Shown here: positions 35,602 through 44,182 of the stretch, piece by piece
Numbering within the stretch: position 1 is the stretch's first letter
How the letters are laid out: each line of letters opens with the position of its first letter
Source of the DNA: an uncultured bacterium
GTDB taxonomy: Bacteria; Desulfobacterota; Desulfovibrionia; Desulfovibrionales; Desulfovibrionaceae
Assembly (NCBI GenBank): GCA_905214305.1
Contig: CAJMLK010000011.1
Location: 1 to 63,660 of the forward strand
Length of the DNA: 63,660 bases
Reading direction: 5' to 3'
Program-made: the position numbers and the translations under genes
Notes under the pieces: generated by a model
Told to the model about the DNA's origin: nothing
The model's input: the letters and a program-made list of their open reading frames with translations, nothing else
The model's database searches: none

Positions 35602-36588
35602 ATGAATCCTCTCTGCCATTTGCTTGCGCTGAGCGCCCATGTGCCGGACGCGGTCCTGACCAACGAAGACCTCGCCAGGGTGGTGGACACCAACGACGAG
35701 TGGATTGTCTCCCGCACGGGCATACGACAACGCCACAAACTGGCTGATGACGAGAACGCCTCTGACCTTGGCCTCAAGGCTGCCCGCAAGGCTCTGGCCG
35801 ATGCGGGCGTGGAGCCTTCGGAACTCACCCACGTTATCGCCGCCACCTGCACCCCGGACGTGCTCTCGCCTTCCGTGGCCTGCATCATTGCCGGTCAGCT
35901 TGGCGCGGGGCCTGTCATGGCCTTTGACTTTGGCGCGGCCTGCTCGGGTTTTCTGTACGGCCTGTCCATCTGCCGCAGCCTGCTGGCTCACCAGCCGGAA
36001 GCCAGAATTCTTTTTGTCTGCACCGAAGCCCTCACCAGACGCGTGAACTGGGGCGACAGAAGCACCTGCGTGCTTTTCGGCGATGCGGCCACTGCCTGCG
36101 TAGTCACGGGAACCTCCGCCAATGTTCTGGCCGGGGTAGAAGACGTGGTCTGCAAGAGCGACGGCACGCAGCGCGACCTCATTGTGGTGGGCGGCGGGAC
36201 CAGCAGCCGCTATGCCAAGGGCGCTCCCGTTGAAGACGATTTTTTCATCACCATGCAAGGACGCGAAACCTACAAGCATGCCGTGCGCAACATGGTTCAC
36301 ATCTGCGAAGACGTGCTGTCCCGCAACGGACTCGGCACGGGCGATGTCAACCTGCTGGTTCCCCATCAGGCCAACATGCGCATTATCGAGGCAGTGGGCA
36401 GCCGCCTGGACATGACCGGTGACCGCGTTTTCGTCAACGTGGACAAGTACGGCAATACCTCTTCGGCATCCATCCCCCTGGCTCTTGTAGAAGCCCGCGC
36501 AGCCGGGCGCATCAAGGCCGGAGACCGCATACTTGTCACCGCCTTCGGCGCCGGCCTGACGTGGGGCGCAGCCCTGCTGCGTTTCTAG
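35602..36588 (+). CDS. fabH: 3-oxoacyl-ACP synthase III (FabH)
   Basis: A 328-residue condensing enzyme that starts fatty acid synthesis from acetyl-CoA and malonyl-ACP. The catalytic triad is Cys114 in GAACSGFLYGL, His in VPHQANMRI and Asn in KYGNTSSAS. Length is typical. It lies 15 bases downstream of plsX with no good ribosome site, so translation probably depends on reinitiation. Confidence 0.97.
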   Translation: MNPLCHLLALSAHVPDAVLTNEDLARVVDTNDEWIVSRTGIRQRHKLADDENASDLGLKAARKALADAGVEPSELTHVIAATCTPDVLSPSVACIIAGQLGAGPVMAFDFGAACSGFLYGLSICRSLLAHQPEARILFVCTEALTRRVNWGDRSTCVLFGDAATACVVTGTSANVLAGVEDVVCKSDGTQRDLIVVGGGTSSRYAKGAPVEDDFFITMQGRETYKHAVRNMVHICEDVLSRNGLGTGDVNLLVPHQANMRIIEAVGSRLDMTGDRVFVNVDKYGNTSSASIPLALVEARAAGRIKAGDRILVTAFGAGLTWGAALLRF

Positions 36589-36740
36589 GTCTTTTTTGCT
36601 TTGATAAAGCGTCCGTAACGGTGTTACCACCGTTCTACGGCCTTTATGGCGTATATTCTGCTGCAGGGCGCTGCGACCGGTTTTGATCACCGCGGCCCCT
36701 GAAAACGCTGGAACAGCCCGGCAAACCCGCCGGACAGGCA

Positions 36741-36788
36741 GCGCGGACGCGCCAGAACAGCGCGGACGCGCCAGAACAGCGCGGACGC
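36741..36788 (+). repeat. 19-bp tandem repeat, 2.5 units
   Basis: The unit GCGCGGACGCGCCAGAACA occurs twice in full and once in part, within the fabH-fabG gap (36589-36884). No gene or clear promoter is seen in this gap. Unit identity is perfect, so it arose recently. Confidence 0.85.
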
Positions 36789-36884
36789 AGGCCATTGTTT
36801 CGCGCGCATTTTTCCCCTCCGGCCACAGTGAAGCAGGCATCGGGGGGCTACAGGAAAGACACCTTCAGCAAAGGCAGAACGAGC

Positions 36885-37646
36885 ATGAGTACAGAGCATT
36901 CCACGCCCACAGCCACGCCCACAGCTCTTGTGACGGGCGGTTCGCGCGGTATCGGGCGCGCCATTGCCCAAACCCTTGCCCGGGACGGCTTTCAGGTTTT
37001 TCTTACCTATGTGAGCCGCCCTGCGGAGGCGGAGCAGACGGTGGAAGAAATCAGGTCGGCGGGCGGTCAGGCCAGGGCTTTTGCCCTTGACGTGAGCGAC
37101 GGCGCTGCTGTTTCCGATTTTTTCACCACTGAAATCAAGGACAAGGTTGATCTTGCCGTGCTCGTTAACAACGCGGGCATCACCAAGGACGGTTTTCTTA
37201 TCCGCATGAAGGATGAGGACTTTGACCGGGTAATCAACGTCAACCTGCGCGGGGCTTTCATCTGCACCCGCGAGGCCGCCAAAATCATGAGCAAGGCCCG
37301 CAAGGGCCGCATTGTGAACATTTCTTCGGTGGTGGGCCAGATGGGCAACGCCGGTCAGGCCAACTACGCCTCGGCCAAAGCCGCCCTGCTGGGCCTCACC
37401 AAGTCCTGCGCCAAAGAGCTGGCTGCACGCCAGATCACGGTCAATGCCGTGGCTCCCGGCTTTATTGAAACGGACATGACCGCCGCCCTTGGCGACGATG
37501 TTCGTAAAAGCTATGAGGAAGTTATCCCGCTCAAGCGCATGGGCACTGCCCAGGAAGTGGCCGATGCCGTGGCGTTTCTCGCCTCGGACAAGGCCGCCTA
37601 CATTACCGGGCAGGTGCTTGGAGTGAATGGGGGCATGTACTGCTAG
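36885..37646 (+). CDS. fabG: 3-oxoacyl-ACP reductase FabG
   Basis: A 253-residue NADPH-dependent short-chain dehydrogenase reducing 3-oxoacyl-ACP. NADPH loop TGGSRGIGRA, LVNNAGIT, catalytic Ser in NISSVVGQMG and YASAK give the full Ser-Tyr-Lys set; AYITGQVLGVNGGMYC ends the protein. The start at 36885 begins just before the Rossmann fold; a longer reading from 36795 has no family match. A His/Thr-rich lead (TEHSTPTATPT) precedes the fold. Confidence 0.96.
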   Translation: MSTEHSTPTATPTALVTGGSRGIGRAIAQTLARDGFQVFLTYVSRPAEAEQTVEEIRSAGGQARAFALDVSDGAAVSDFFTTEIKDKVDLAVLVNNAGITKDGFLIRMKDEDFDRVINVNLRGAFICTREAAKIMSKARKGRIVNISSVVGQMGNAGQANYASAKAALLGLTKSCAKELAARQITVNAVAPGFIETDMTAALGDDVRKSYEEVIPLKRMGTAQEVADAVAFLASDKAAYITGQVLGVNGGMYC

Positions 37647-37957
37647 CGCAGTTTTGCAGTAATAGCGCCAACTGCTTCTGTGCGGAATGTTGCTGACAAT
37701 CCGCGCCACGAAACATACCCGGATTATCAGGCTTTTTCACGGCCGCCAGACGGCTGCGAAAAACAGGCAGCAATGCCGGGCCTGCAAGGGCAACCCCTGT
37801 TTCAGCCGCCACAGGAAAAAGTGCGGCTGAAAAAGCAAGGCATGTTCGCCGGCCAGGCAGTTGACGCAAAAGCACGCACGCAGAACAACCGAAGACGCAC
37901 CCGGCACAGCCCTGAAGCCGGGGTTTGGATGGATATTAAAATTACCTGGAGGATACC
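37647..37957. other. fabG-acpP gap, no gene seen
   Basis: 311 bases. Apart from the acpP ribosome site (TGGAGG) at its end I see no repeat, RNA or convincing promoter. A TTGACG at 37860 lacks a good -10 at the right spacing. acpP is often transcribed separately at high level, so a promoter may lie here. Confidence 0.3.
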
Positions 37958-38191
37958 ATGTCTGATGTCGCCGAAAAAGTTAAAAAAATCATTGTAGACC
38001 AGCTGGGCGTCAGCGCCGATGAAGTCAAGCCCGAAGCCAGCTTCGTGGAAGACCTGGGCGCCGACTCCCTGGACCTGACTGAGCTGATCATGGCTATGGA
38101 AGAAGAGTTCGAAGTCGAAATCGCCGACGAAGATGCTCAGAAAATCCTGAAGGTTCAGGACGCCATTGCCTATATCGAAGAAAAGAAATAG
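37958..38191 (+). CDS. acpP: Acyl carrier protein
   Basis: A 77-residue acidic four-helix carrier. The phosphopantetheine site is Ser37 in LGADSLDLTEL; EEEFEVEIADEDA is the recognition helix. TGGAGG precedes the ATG. It carries growing acyl chains between FabH, FabG and FabF encoded around it. Confidence 0.98.
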   Translation: MSDVAEKVKKIIVDQLGVSADEVKPEASFVEDLGADSLDLTELIMAMEEEFEVEIADEDAQKILKVQDAIAYIEEKK

Positions 38192-38218
38192 CCAAGGTTT
38201 GTTCGCCAGATATGCAGC

Positions 38219-38250
38219 GTGCGAGGGGGCGATAAAGCCCCCTCCCGCAC
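38219..38250 (+). other. Hairpin just upstream of the fabF ribosome site
   Basis: GTGCGAGGGGGC and GCCCCCTCCCGCAC pair around GATAAA with a small bulge. It ends a few bases before AAAGGAG of fabF and has no T run, so it may be a processing or translation-control element separating acpP from fabF expression. Confidence 0.5.
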
Positions 38251-38263
38251 CAAAGGAGCATGC

Positions 38264-39514
38264 ATGACCCGTCCCCGCGTAGTAATCACCGGCGTTGGCG
38301 GCGTTACGCCCCTCGCCAACGATATTGAGAGCACCTGGAAAAAGCTGCTCGCAGGCGAGTCGGGCATAGCGCCCATCACGCTTTTTGACGCTTCCGCCTA
38401 CGATTCGCGAATCGCGGGTGAAGTGAAAAATTTTGTGCCCGAAGATTTCATGCCCGCCAAACAGGTGCGGCGCATGGACCGTTTTACCCAGTTTGCCGTG
38501 GCTTCGGCCCAAATGCTGCTCAGGGACGCGGGCTATGAAGTGACGGACGCCAACGCCTACGACACCGCCGTTATTCTCGGCATCGGCCTTGGCGGCCTGC
38601 ACACCATTGAAACCTACCACGCCAAGCTGCTTGAAGCCGGGCCCAACAGAATCTCGCCCTTCATGATTCCCATGCTGATTTCCAACATGGGGCCGGGCCA
38701 GATATCTATTTTTACCGGAGCCAAAGGCCCCAACATAGTTACCACTACGGCCTGCGCCTCGGGCATCCACGCCATGGGCACAGCCTACAGCGAAATCTTG
38801 CTGGGCCGGGTCAAGGCTGTCATCACCGGCGGTGTGGAAGCCACGGTAACGCCCCTGGGCGTGGCCGGCTTTACAGCGCTCAAGGCGCTCTCCACCCAGT
38901 ACAACGACGAGCCTGCCAAGGCTTCGCGCCCGTTTGACGCCAAACGCGATGGCTTTGTCATCGGCGAAGGCGCCGGGCTGCTCTTTGTCGAAACGCTGGA
39001 ATCGGCGCAGGAGCGCGGAGCCAGAATCTATGCGGAACTGGTGGGCTACGGCGCATCGGGCGACGCCTATCACATGACCGCGCCCTGTGAAAACGGCGAA
39101 GGCATGGCCCGCGCCATGCAGAACGCCCTGCGCGAAGCGGGTATCCCGCCGTCGGCCATCGGGCACATCAACGCTCACGCCACGTCCACCATGCTCAATG
39201 ACAGCACGGAAACCAAGGCCATCAAGCTGCTCTTTGGCGACCATGCCGGAAAGATCAAGATCTCTGCCACCAAGTCCATGACAGGGCATCTGCTTGGTGC
39301 TGCAGGCGGCATTGAATCTGTCTTCACCGCGCTGGCCCTGCATGATGAAATGCTGCCCGGAACCATCAACCTTGAAAATCCCGATCCCGAGTGCGATCTT
39401 GATTATCTGGCTGACGGATCCAAAAATATCGCCTGCGAGTATGCCATGTGCAACTCCTTTGGCTTTGGCGGCACCAATGCCAGCCTGATCCTGAAGAAGT
39501 GGGACAATAAATGA
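38264..39514 (+). CDS. fabF: 3-oxoacyl-ACP synthase II (FabF)
   Basis: A 416-residue elongating condensing enzyme. The catalytic Cys is in TTACASGIHAMG, and the two His are in NAHATSTMLND and MTGHLLGAAGG. The C-terminal SFGFGGTNAS is typical. AAAGGAG lies 5-6 bases before the ATG at 38264. Last gene of the fatty-acid block. Confidence 0.97.
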   Translation: MTRPRVVITGVGGVTPLANDIESTWKKLLAGESGIAPITLFDASAYDSRIAGEVKNFVPEDFMPAKQVRRMDRFTQFAVASAQMLLRDAGYEVTDANAYDTAVILGIGLGGLHTIETYHAKLLEAGPNRISPFMIPMLISNMGPGQISIFTGAKGPNIVTTTACASGIHAMGTAYSEILLGRVKAVITGGVEATVTPLGVAGFTALKALSTQYNDEPAKASRPFDAKRDGFVIGEGAGLLFVETLESAQERGARIYAELVGYGASGDAYHMTAPCENGEGMARAMQNALREAGIPPSAIGHINAHATSTMLNDSTETKAIKLLFGDHAGKIKISATKSMTGHLLGAAGGIESVFTALALHDEMLPGTINLENPDPECDLDYLADGSKNIACEYAMCNSFGFGGTNASLILKKWDNK

Positions 39515-39526
39515 CATGTCGGCCGT

Positions 39527-39564
39527 GATACCTGCCGGAAGGACTGATCTTTCCGGCAGGTATC
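39527..39564 (+). terminator. Hairpin downstream of fabF
   Basis: A perfect 14-bp stem GATACCTGCCGGAA/TTCCGGCAGGTATC begins 13 bases past the fabF stop. It has no T run, so it may act mainly as a 3' stabiliser. A second AGAGCAT/ATGCTCT hairpin lies at 39598-39631. Confidence 0.6.
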
Positions 39565-39727
39565 CGGTTGTGACGCGCCGCATTTTCGCGCAGCGTCAGA
39601 GCATGTACATTTTTATAAGGCAGAATGCTCTAAAAAACGCTGGAGGTGTAAATCCGCCTCCGGCAGTCGAGCAGCCCCGGGCGAAGCCGGTTGTGCCAGC
39701 GCGCAACCTTCGCACAGGAAAATACGG

Positions 39728-39767
39728 CGCGGATCACGGGCAACAGTCCACCTGATCCGCGTTTTTT
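39728..39767 (+). terminator. Rho-independent terminator in the fabF-glyA gap
   Basis: CGCGGATCA and TGATCCGCG pair perfectly (39728-39736, 39753-39761) and are followed by six T residues. It lies 213 bases after fabF, so it either ends the fab operon or a short RNA from within the gap. Confidence 0.8.
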
Positions 39768-39769
39768 GA

Positions 39770-39926
39770 AAAAGGCCCCGCCAACGCCACGGCCCGTCTC
39801 ACTGGTCAGAACCGTCCGAACGCCCGCACAAGGCCGCCGGACGTTGTGTTCTCCACCGGGCCAGCCCAGTACACACACTGCCCGCCGCTGTGGCGGGCAG
39901 TATATTTCACTAAGGATGCCACGTTC
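39770..39926 (+). promoter_or_regulatory. Structured leader of glyA
   Basis: About 157 bases after the terminator. GGCCCG and CGGGCC (around 39791 and 39857) could pair across most of the region. Close to the gene a perfect 9-bp hairpin CTGCCCGCC/GGCGGGCAG (39878-39900) is followed by TATATTT. This could be an attenuator or riboswitch; I cannot match it to a known class. Confidence 0.35.
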
Positions 39927-41171
39927 ATGGATGAAATTCTGCTGCAAGACCCGGAAATCGCAAAGGCCATTGCTCTGGAATCGCAAAGGCAGATGGGCAA
40001 GCTTGAGCTTATCGCCTCGGAAAACATTGTTTCCACAGCGGTACGTGAAGCCCAGGGCAGCGTACTGACCAACAAATACGCCGAAGGCTATCCCGGCAAG
40101 CGCTACTATGGCGGCTGCGAATACGTGGATATGGTGGAAACTCTGGCGCAGGAAAGGGCCAAACTGCTTTTTGACGCGCAGTACGTCAACGTGCAGCCCC
40201 ATTCCGGCTCGCAGGCCAACATGGCCGCCTATCTGGCCGTTCTCAAGCCCGGCGACACCATTCTCGGCATGGATCTTTCCCACGGCGGACACCTCACCCA
40301 CGGCAGCCCGGTGAACTTTTCCGGCCGCCTTTTCAAGGTGCTCTCGTATGGCGTGCAGCGCGAAACCGGCCGCATCGACTATGATGATGTGGCCGCCAAG
40401 GCGCGCGAGCACAAGCCCCGCGTCATCGTGGCCGGTGCCAGCGCCTACCCCCGCGCCATCGACTTTGCCCGTTTTCGCGCCATTGCCGATGAAGTGGATG
40501 CCAAGCTCGTGGTAGACATGGCCCACATTGCGGGCCTTGTGGCTGCCGGTCTGCACCAAAGCCCGGTTCAGCATGCGCACATTACCACCACCACTACGCA
40601 CAAAACTCTGCGCGGCCCCCGCGGCGGCATGATCCTGTCCACTGAAGATATGGGCAAAACCCTGAACAGCCAGATTTTCCCCGGCATTCAGGGCGGCCCG
40701 CTCATGCACGTCATCGCGGCCAAGGCCGTGGCTCTGGGCGAGGCACTGCACCCCTCCTTCAAGCTGTACCAGCAGCAGGTTCTGGATAACGCCGCAACTC
40801 TGGCTTCTTGCCTGATGGAAGCGGGGTATGACCTTGTTTCCGGCGGTACGGACAATCACCTGATGCTCATTGACCTGACCAGCAAGGATATCACCGGCAA
40901 GGACGCTGAAATCGCCCTGGACACGGCGGGAATCACGGTCAACAAGAACACGGTTCCCTTCGAGACGCGCTCGCCCTTTGTGACCTCCGGCATACGCCTG
41001 GGCACGGCCGCTCTTACCACGCGCGGCATGAAGCAGGATCATATGCGCACCGTGGGCCGGTTTATCATCACGGCGCTTGAAAAACGTGATAACGCAGCGG
41101 AACTTGAAAAAATTCGTAAAAACGTTGAAGAGTTCGCCCGTCAGTTCCCCCTGTTTGCCCATCTTGCCTGA
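39927..41171 (+). CDS. glyA: Serine hydroxymethyltransferase
   Basis: A 414-residue PLP enzyme interconverting serine and glycine with tetrahydrofolate, feeding one-carbon metabolism. Signatures: LIASENIVS, YAEGYPGKRYYGG, VDMAHIAGLVAAG and the PLP lysine in TTTTHKTLRGPRGG. The start at 39927 gives the usual short N-terminus and has AAGGAT upstream; a longer reading from 39846 would run through the leader hairpin. Confidence 0.97.
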   Translation: MDEILLQDPEIAKAIALESQRQMGKLELIASENIVSTAVREAQGSVLTNKYAEGYPGKRYYGGCEYVDMVETLAQERAKLLFDAQYVNVQPHSGSQANMAAYLAVLKPGDTILGMDLSHGGHLTHGSPVNFSGRLFKVLSYGVQRETGRIDYDDVAAKAREHKPRVIVAGASAYPRAIDFARFRAIADEVDAKLVVDMAHIAGLVAAGLHQSPVQHAHITTTTTHKTLRGPRGGMILSTEDMGKTLNSQIFPGIQGGPLMHVIAAKAVALGEALHPSFKLYQQQVLDNAATLASCLMEAGYDLVSGGTDNHLMLIDLTSKDITGKDAEIALDTAGITVNKNTVPFETRSPFVTSGIRLGTAALTTRGMKQDHMRTVGRFIITALEKRDNAAELEKIRKNVEEFARQFPLFAHLA

Positions 41172-41225
41172 TTACCTGCGAGGGACTGTTCCCTTGAAAG
41201 GTTTTCGGCCAGAGCGCATTCACCG

Positions 41226-41259
41226 CTGAACGGTTCTGTCCGACAGGACGTTCAGTTTG
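41226..41259 (+). terminator. glyA terminator
   Basis: CTGAACGgttCTGTC and GACAGgaCGTTCAG form a long hairpin with one bulge, followed by TTTGT, 54 bases after the glyA stop. Confidence 0.6.
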
Positions 41260-41274
41260 TGTACGAAAAAATAT

Positions 41275-41310
41275 CCGGGCCTTGTAAAGCATATGCTCTG
41301 CAAGGCCCGG
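41275..41310. other. Second hairpin in the glyA-deaminase gap
   Basis: A perfect 10-bp stem, CCGGGCCTTG/CAAGGCCCGG. The rest of the gap up to 41620 contains short GTACCGGCAG direct repeats (around 41419-41445) and no credible gene. Confidence 0.55.
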
Positions 41311-41621
41311 ACGATTGAATTGGCCGGACGGTTCAGCAATGCCTGCAAGTTGCCACTGGTCAGGGGCTTTTGCCGGCACGCGAACAGGCCCACGCTCCCG
41401 GCAGTACGCACTGGCAGCACGTACCGGCAGCATGTACCGGCAGGACGCGCAGGCAGACTGCAGCCGCGCGCCCTTCGGCCCAAAGGCAGCACCCCCGCTG
41501 ACGCGACACAAGGCAACGCGAAATTTGCGGGCCATCGGCCTGCGCACCATGCGGATGCCGCAACAAATCCCGCGTGCCGACCCGCCGAAAAGCCCTTGTG
41601 CCGAAAGCGCAAACCGTTGGC

Positions 41622-41650
41622 TTGGCTTTTACGCTTCCACTATGTACACT
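41622..41650 (+). promoter_or_regulatory. Promoter of the deaminase-rib-nusB-leuS operon
   Basis: TTGGCT (41622-41627), 17-base spacer, TACACT (41645-41650), 25 bases before the ATG at 41675. Its position argues against an upstream in-frame ATG at 41642 as the start. Confidence 0.65.
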
Positions 41651-41674
41651 AGCGAAAAATTTAACGGATATCCC

Positions 41675-42151
41675 ATGCAAAGATTGCCCTGGCCCCAATA
41701 CTTCATGAACATCACCTACCTTGTCAGCGGGCGCTCCACGTGCACCCGGCGGCGGGTAGGGGCTGTGGCCGTGAAGGACAAGCGCATTCTTGCCACCGGT
41801 TACAACGGCGCTCCCGCCGGGGTTCCCCATTGCCTTGAGGTGGGCTGCCTGCGCGAGCAGCTGGGCATCCCCTCCGGCCAGAGACACGAAATATGCCGGG
41901 GACTGCATGCGGAGCAGAACGTTATCATTCAGGCGGCCGTACACGGCATAAATATCAGCGGAGCCGAACTGTACTGCACCACGCATCCCTGCGTGCAGTG
42001 CAGCAAAATGCTTATCAATTGCGGTATCCGGCGCATCTATTACGCCGAGCACTACCCTGACGAGCTTGCCGCCACCATGCTCGCTGAAGCCGGGGTTCAA
42101 CTGGAAAGGCTGGACTTCACCCCGCCCGCCATAAGCCCCCAGCCGGAGTAG
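41675..42151 (+). CDS. dCMP deaminase (ComEB-like)
   Basis: A 158-residue zinc deaminase of the deoxycytidylate deaminase family, providing dUMP for thymidylate synthesis. The zinc site is HAEQN (His plus catalytic Glu) and HPCVQCSKML (two Cys). STCTRRRVGAVAVKD and TGYNGAPAG are family motifs. The start at 41675 is preferred as it has AACGGAT upstream and lies downstream of the promoter. It is the first gene of the riboflavin block and shares its cytidine-deaminase fold with RibD. Confidence 0.93.
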   Translation: MQRLPWPQYFMNITYLVSGRSTCTRRRVGAVAVKDKRILATGYNGAPAGVPHCLEVGCLREQLGIPSGQRHEICRGLHAEQNVIIQAAVHGINISGAELYCTTHPCVQCSKMLINCGIRRIYYAEHYPDELAATMLAEAGVQLERLDFTPPAISPQPE

Positions 42152-42153
42152 CC

Positions 42154-43311
42154 ATGTCTGAACTGGATTACACTCCCTTCATGCGTGAAGCCATTGCGCT
42201 GGCGCAGCAAGGTCGCTGGAAGACCTGCCCCAATCCTATGGTAGGGGCTGTTCTTGTGCGCGATGGTCAGGTCGTCGCCAGAGGCTGGCACCGTGCCTTC
42301 GGGCAGGATCATGCCGAAGTGGACTGCCTCAATGACGCCGCCGCGCGGGGAGTCGATCCGGCTCAATGTACGCTGGTTGTTACTCTTGAGCCGTGCTGCC
42401 ACCAGGGCAAGACTCCCCCCTGCACCGATGCCGTGCGCCGGGCGGGCATAAAAAAAATTGTGGTGGGCCTGTCCGACCCCAATCCCGAAGCCTGCGGCGG
42501 CGCATGCCGTCTGCGGGAAGCCGGGCTGGAAGTCATTGAAGGCGTCTGCGCAGAAGAATGCCGTGATCTTGTAGCCGATTTTCTTGTCTGGCAGCAGGCA
42601 CAACGCCCCTACGTGATCCTTAAGATGGCCGCCACTCTGGATGGGCGCATAGCCACGCGCAAGGGCGAGTCACAGTGGATCAGCTCAGAAGAATCCCGGC
42701 AGGAAGTGCAGCGCCTCAGGGCGGGCATTGGACGCTGCGGAGGAGCTGTGCTTGTGGGCGGAGGCACATTCAGGGCTGACGATCCTCGCCTTACCGTGCG
42801 CCCTCTTTCCGAGGGTGAGCCTGTGGGCCCGCAGCCCCTTGCCTGCGTGCTTACTTCGCGCCTGCCCCAGCCCGACGCCGACTTCTATCTGCTCAGGGAG
42901 CGCCCCCGGCAGACCGTTTTTCTGGCCTCCCCCGCCGCGGCAGCCTCCACCACGGCCAAGGCCCTGCGCGACATGGGTGTGCGCGTTCTTTCTCTGGGGC
43001 CGAGCCTCCACGGCGGGCCGGACCTGACCCATATGCTGCGCTCCATGCGTGAAGAGCTGAATTGTCCCTACCTGCTGTGCGAAGGCGGCGGTCATCTGGC
43101 CCTCAGCCTTCTTGAAGCTGGCGTTGTGGATGAATTTCGTCTGCACATGGCCCCGCTGATTCTGGGAGACGCTGACGCGCAGCCGCTTTTTTCCGGCCGT
43201 GCTCCCCTCAGTCTGGACGAGGCCCTGCGCATGCGCGTGACCGGCAGCCACATCAGCGGCGGCGATATTCATATCGAACTGCGCCCGCTACAAGCCGTGG
43301 AAGAAAAGTAG
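42154..43311 (+). CDS. ribD: Bifunctional riboflavin deaminase-reductase RibD
   Basis: A 385-residue enzyme carrying out steps two and three of riboflavin synthesis. The N-terminal deaminase (~1-145) has PNPMVGAVLV, HAEVD and EPCCHQGKTPPC for zinc. The C-terminal reductase has KMAATLDGRIA, WISSEESR, LVGGGTFRADDPRLTVR and LLCEGGGHLALSLL. It begins 2 bases after the dCMP deaminase stop. Confidence 0.97.
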   Translation: MSELDYTPFMREAIALAQQGRWKTCPNPMVGAVLVRDGQVVARGWHRAFGQDHAEVDCLNDAAARGVDPAQCTLVVTLEPCCHQGKTPPCTDAVRRAGIKKIVVGLSDPNPEACGGACRLREAGLEVIEGVCAEECRDLVADFLVWQQAQRPYVILKMAATLDGRIATRKGESQWISSEESRQEVQRLRAGIGRCGGAVLVGGGTFRADDPRLTVRPLSEGEPVGPQPLACVLTSRLPQPDADFYLLRERPRQTVFLASPAAAASTTAKALRDMGVRVLSLGPSLHGGPDLTHMLRSMREELNCPYLLCEGGGHLALSLLEAGVVDEFRLHMAPLILGDADAQPLFSGRAPLSLDEALRMRVTGSHISGGDIHIELRPLQAVEEK

Positions 43312-43317
43312 GAAGCC

Positions 43318-43992
43318 ATGTTTACCGGTATCATACAAGGACAGGGCGAGGTGCGATCGCTGCGCAAAAGCGGTGCGGAATGCCGCATCTGCCTGCGTCC
43401 CCTGTTTACCCTGCCCAATATCGTTGACGGCGAATCCATTGCGGTCAACGGGGCCTGCCTGTCGGTGGAAGAGCACGGGGCTGACACCTTTACAGCCTAC
43501 GCCTCGGCCGAAACACTCACGCGTACAAGCCTTGGCGCCCTGCAGGCGGGCCATCTGGTCAATCTGGAACGGGCGCTGGCCATGGGTGACCGGCTGGGGG
43601 GGCATCTGGTCAGCGGGCACGTGGACTGCCTTGCCACGGTGCGCGAAGTACGCCGGAGCGGACAATCCCTGTGCTGCCGCCTTGTCTTTCCCGCCGAATT
43701 CGGCGCGGAGGTTATCCCCAAAGGCTCCGTATCTCTTGACGGCATAAGCCTTACGGTCAATGATTGCGGCCCGGATTTCCTTGAGGTCAACATCATACCC
43801 GACACCCAGAAGCGCACTACCATGCTGCACTGGCGGCCGGGCGTGATGGTCAATATGGAAACAGACCTGATCGGTAAATATGTTCGCCGTTTGTTGGGCC
43901 CCTGGGCCGGAACCGGCAGGAACGAAACAGCGCAGGCCCCCGAAACATCGGGCCTGAGCAGAGATTTCTTGCTGCGGCAAGGTTTTTTATAG
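43318..43992 (+). CDS. ribE: Riboflavin synthase alpha chain
   Basis: A 224-residue enzyme that dismutates two 6,7-dimethyl-8-ribityllumazines to riboflavin. The N-terminal MFTGIIQGQGEV and the two similar barrels (SIAVNGACLSV; GSVSLDGISLTVND) are characteristic; GGHLVSGHVD is the ligand loop. A ~20-residue tail rich in Gly and Thr follows the second barrel. Usually ribBA follows; here the next gene is ribH. Confidence 0.96.
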   Translation: MFTGIIQGQGEVRSLRKSGAECRICLRPLFTLPNIVDGESIAVNGACLSVEEHGADTFTAYASAETLTRTSLGALQAGHLVNLERALAMGDRLGGHLVSGHVDCLATVREVRRSGQSLCCRLVFPAEFGAEVIPKGSVSLDGISLTVNDCGPDFLEVNIIPDTQKRTTMLHWRPGVMVNMETDLIGKYVRRLLGPWAGTGRNETAQAPETSGLSRDFLLRQGFL

Positions 43993-44182
43993 GCCGCATG
44001 GCTGCATGCCAGCGCCCCGTGCATTGCCGCGCAGCAGCGGTGTGCGGGCCGCCTTGCGCCGGATGCGGCAGCCGCCCCTCCGGGCGGAATTGCCGGACGC
44101 GGTTGCGACCGTGCCTGCATGACATTTTTAGAACCCATATATCATTAAGGAACAGGGCGCATCACTGCGCCGAGGAGTCGCC

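Noticed and set aside
36741..36788. Possible CRISPR array
   Set aside because: Units are contiguous with no spacers, and no cas genes are present.
39630..41162. A 510-codon minus-strand frame opposite glyA
   Set aside because: glyA is intact with all motifs; the antisense frame is a GC-content artefact.
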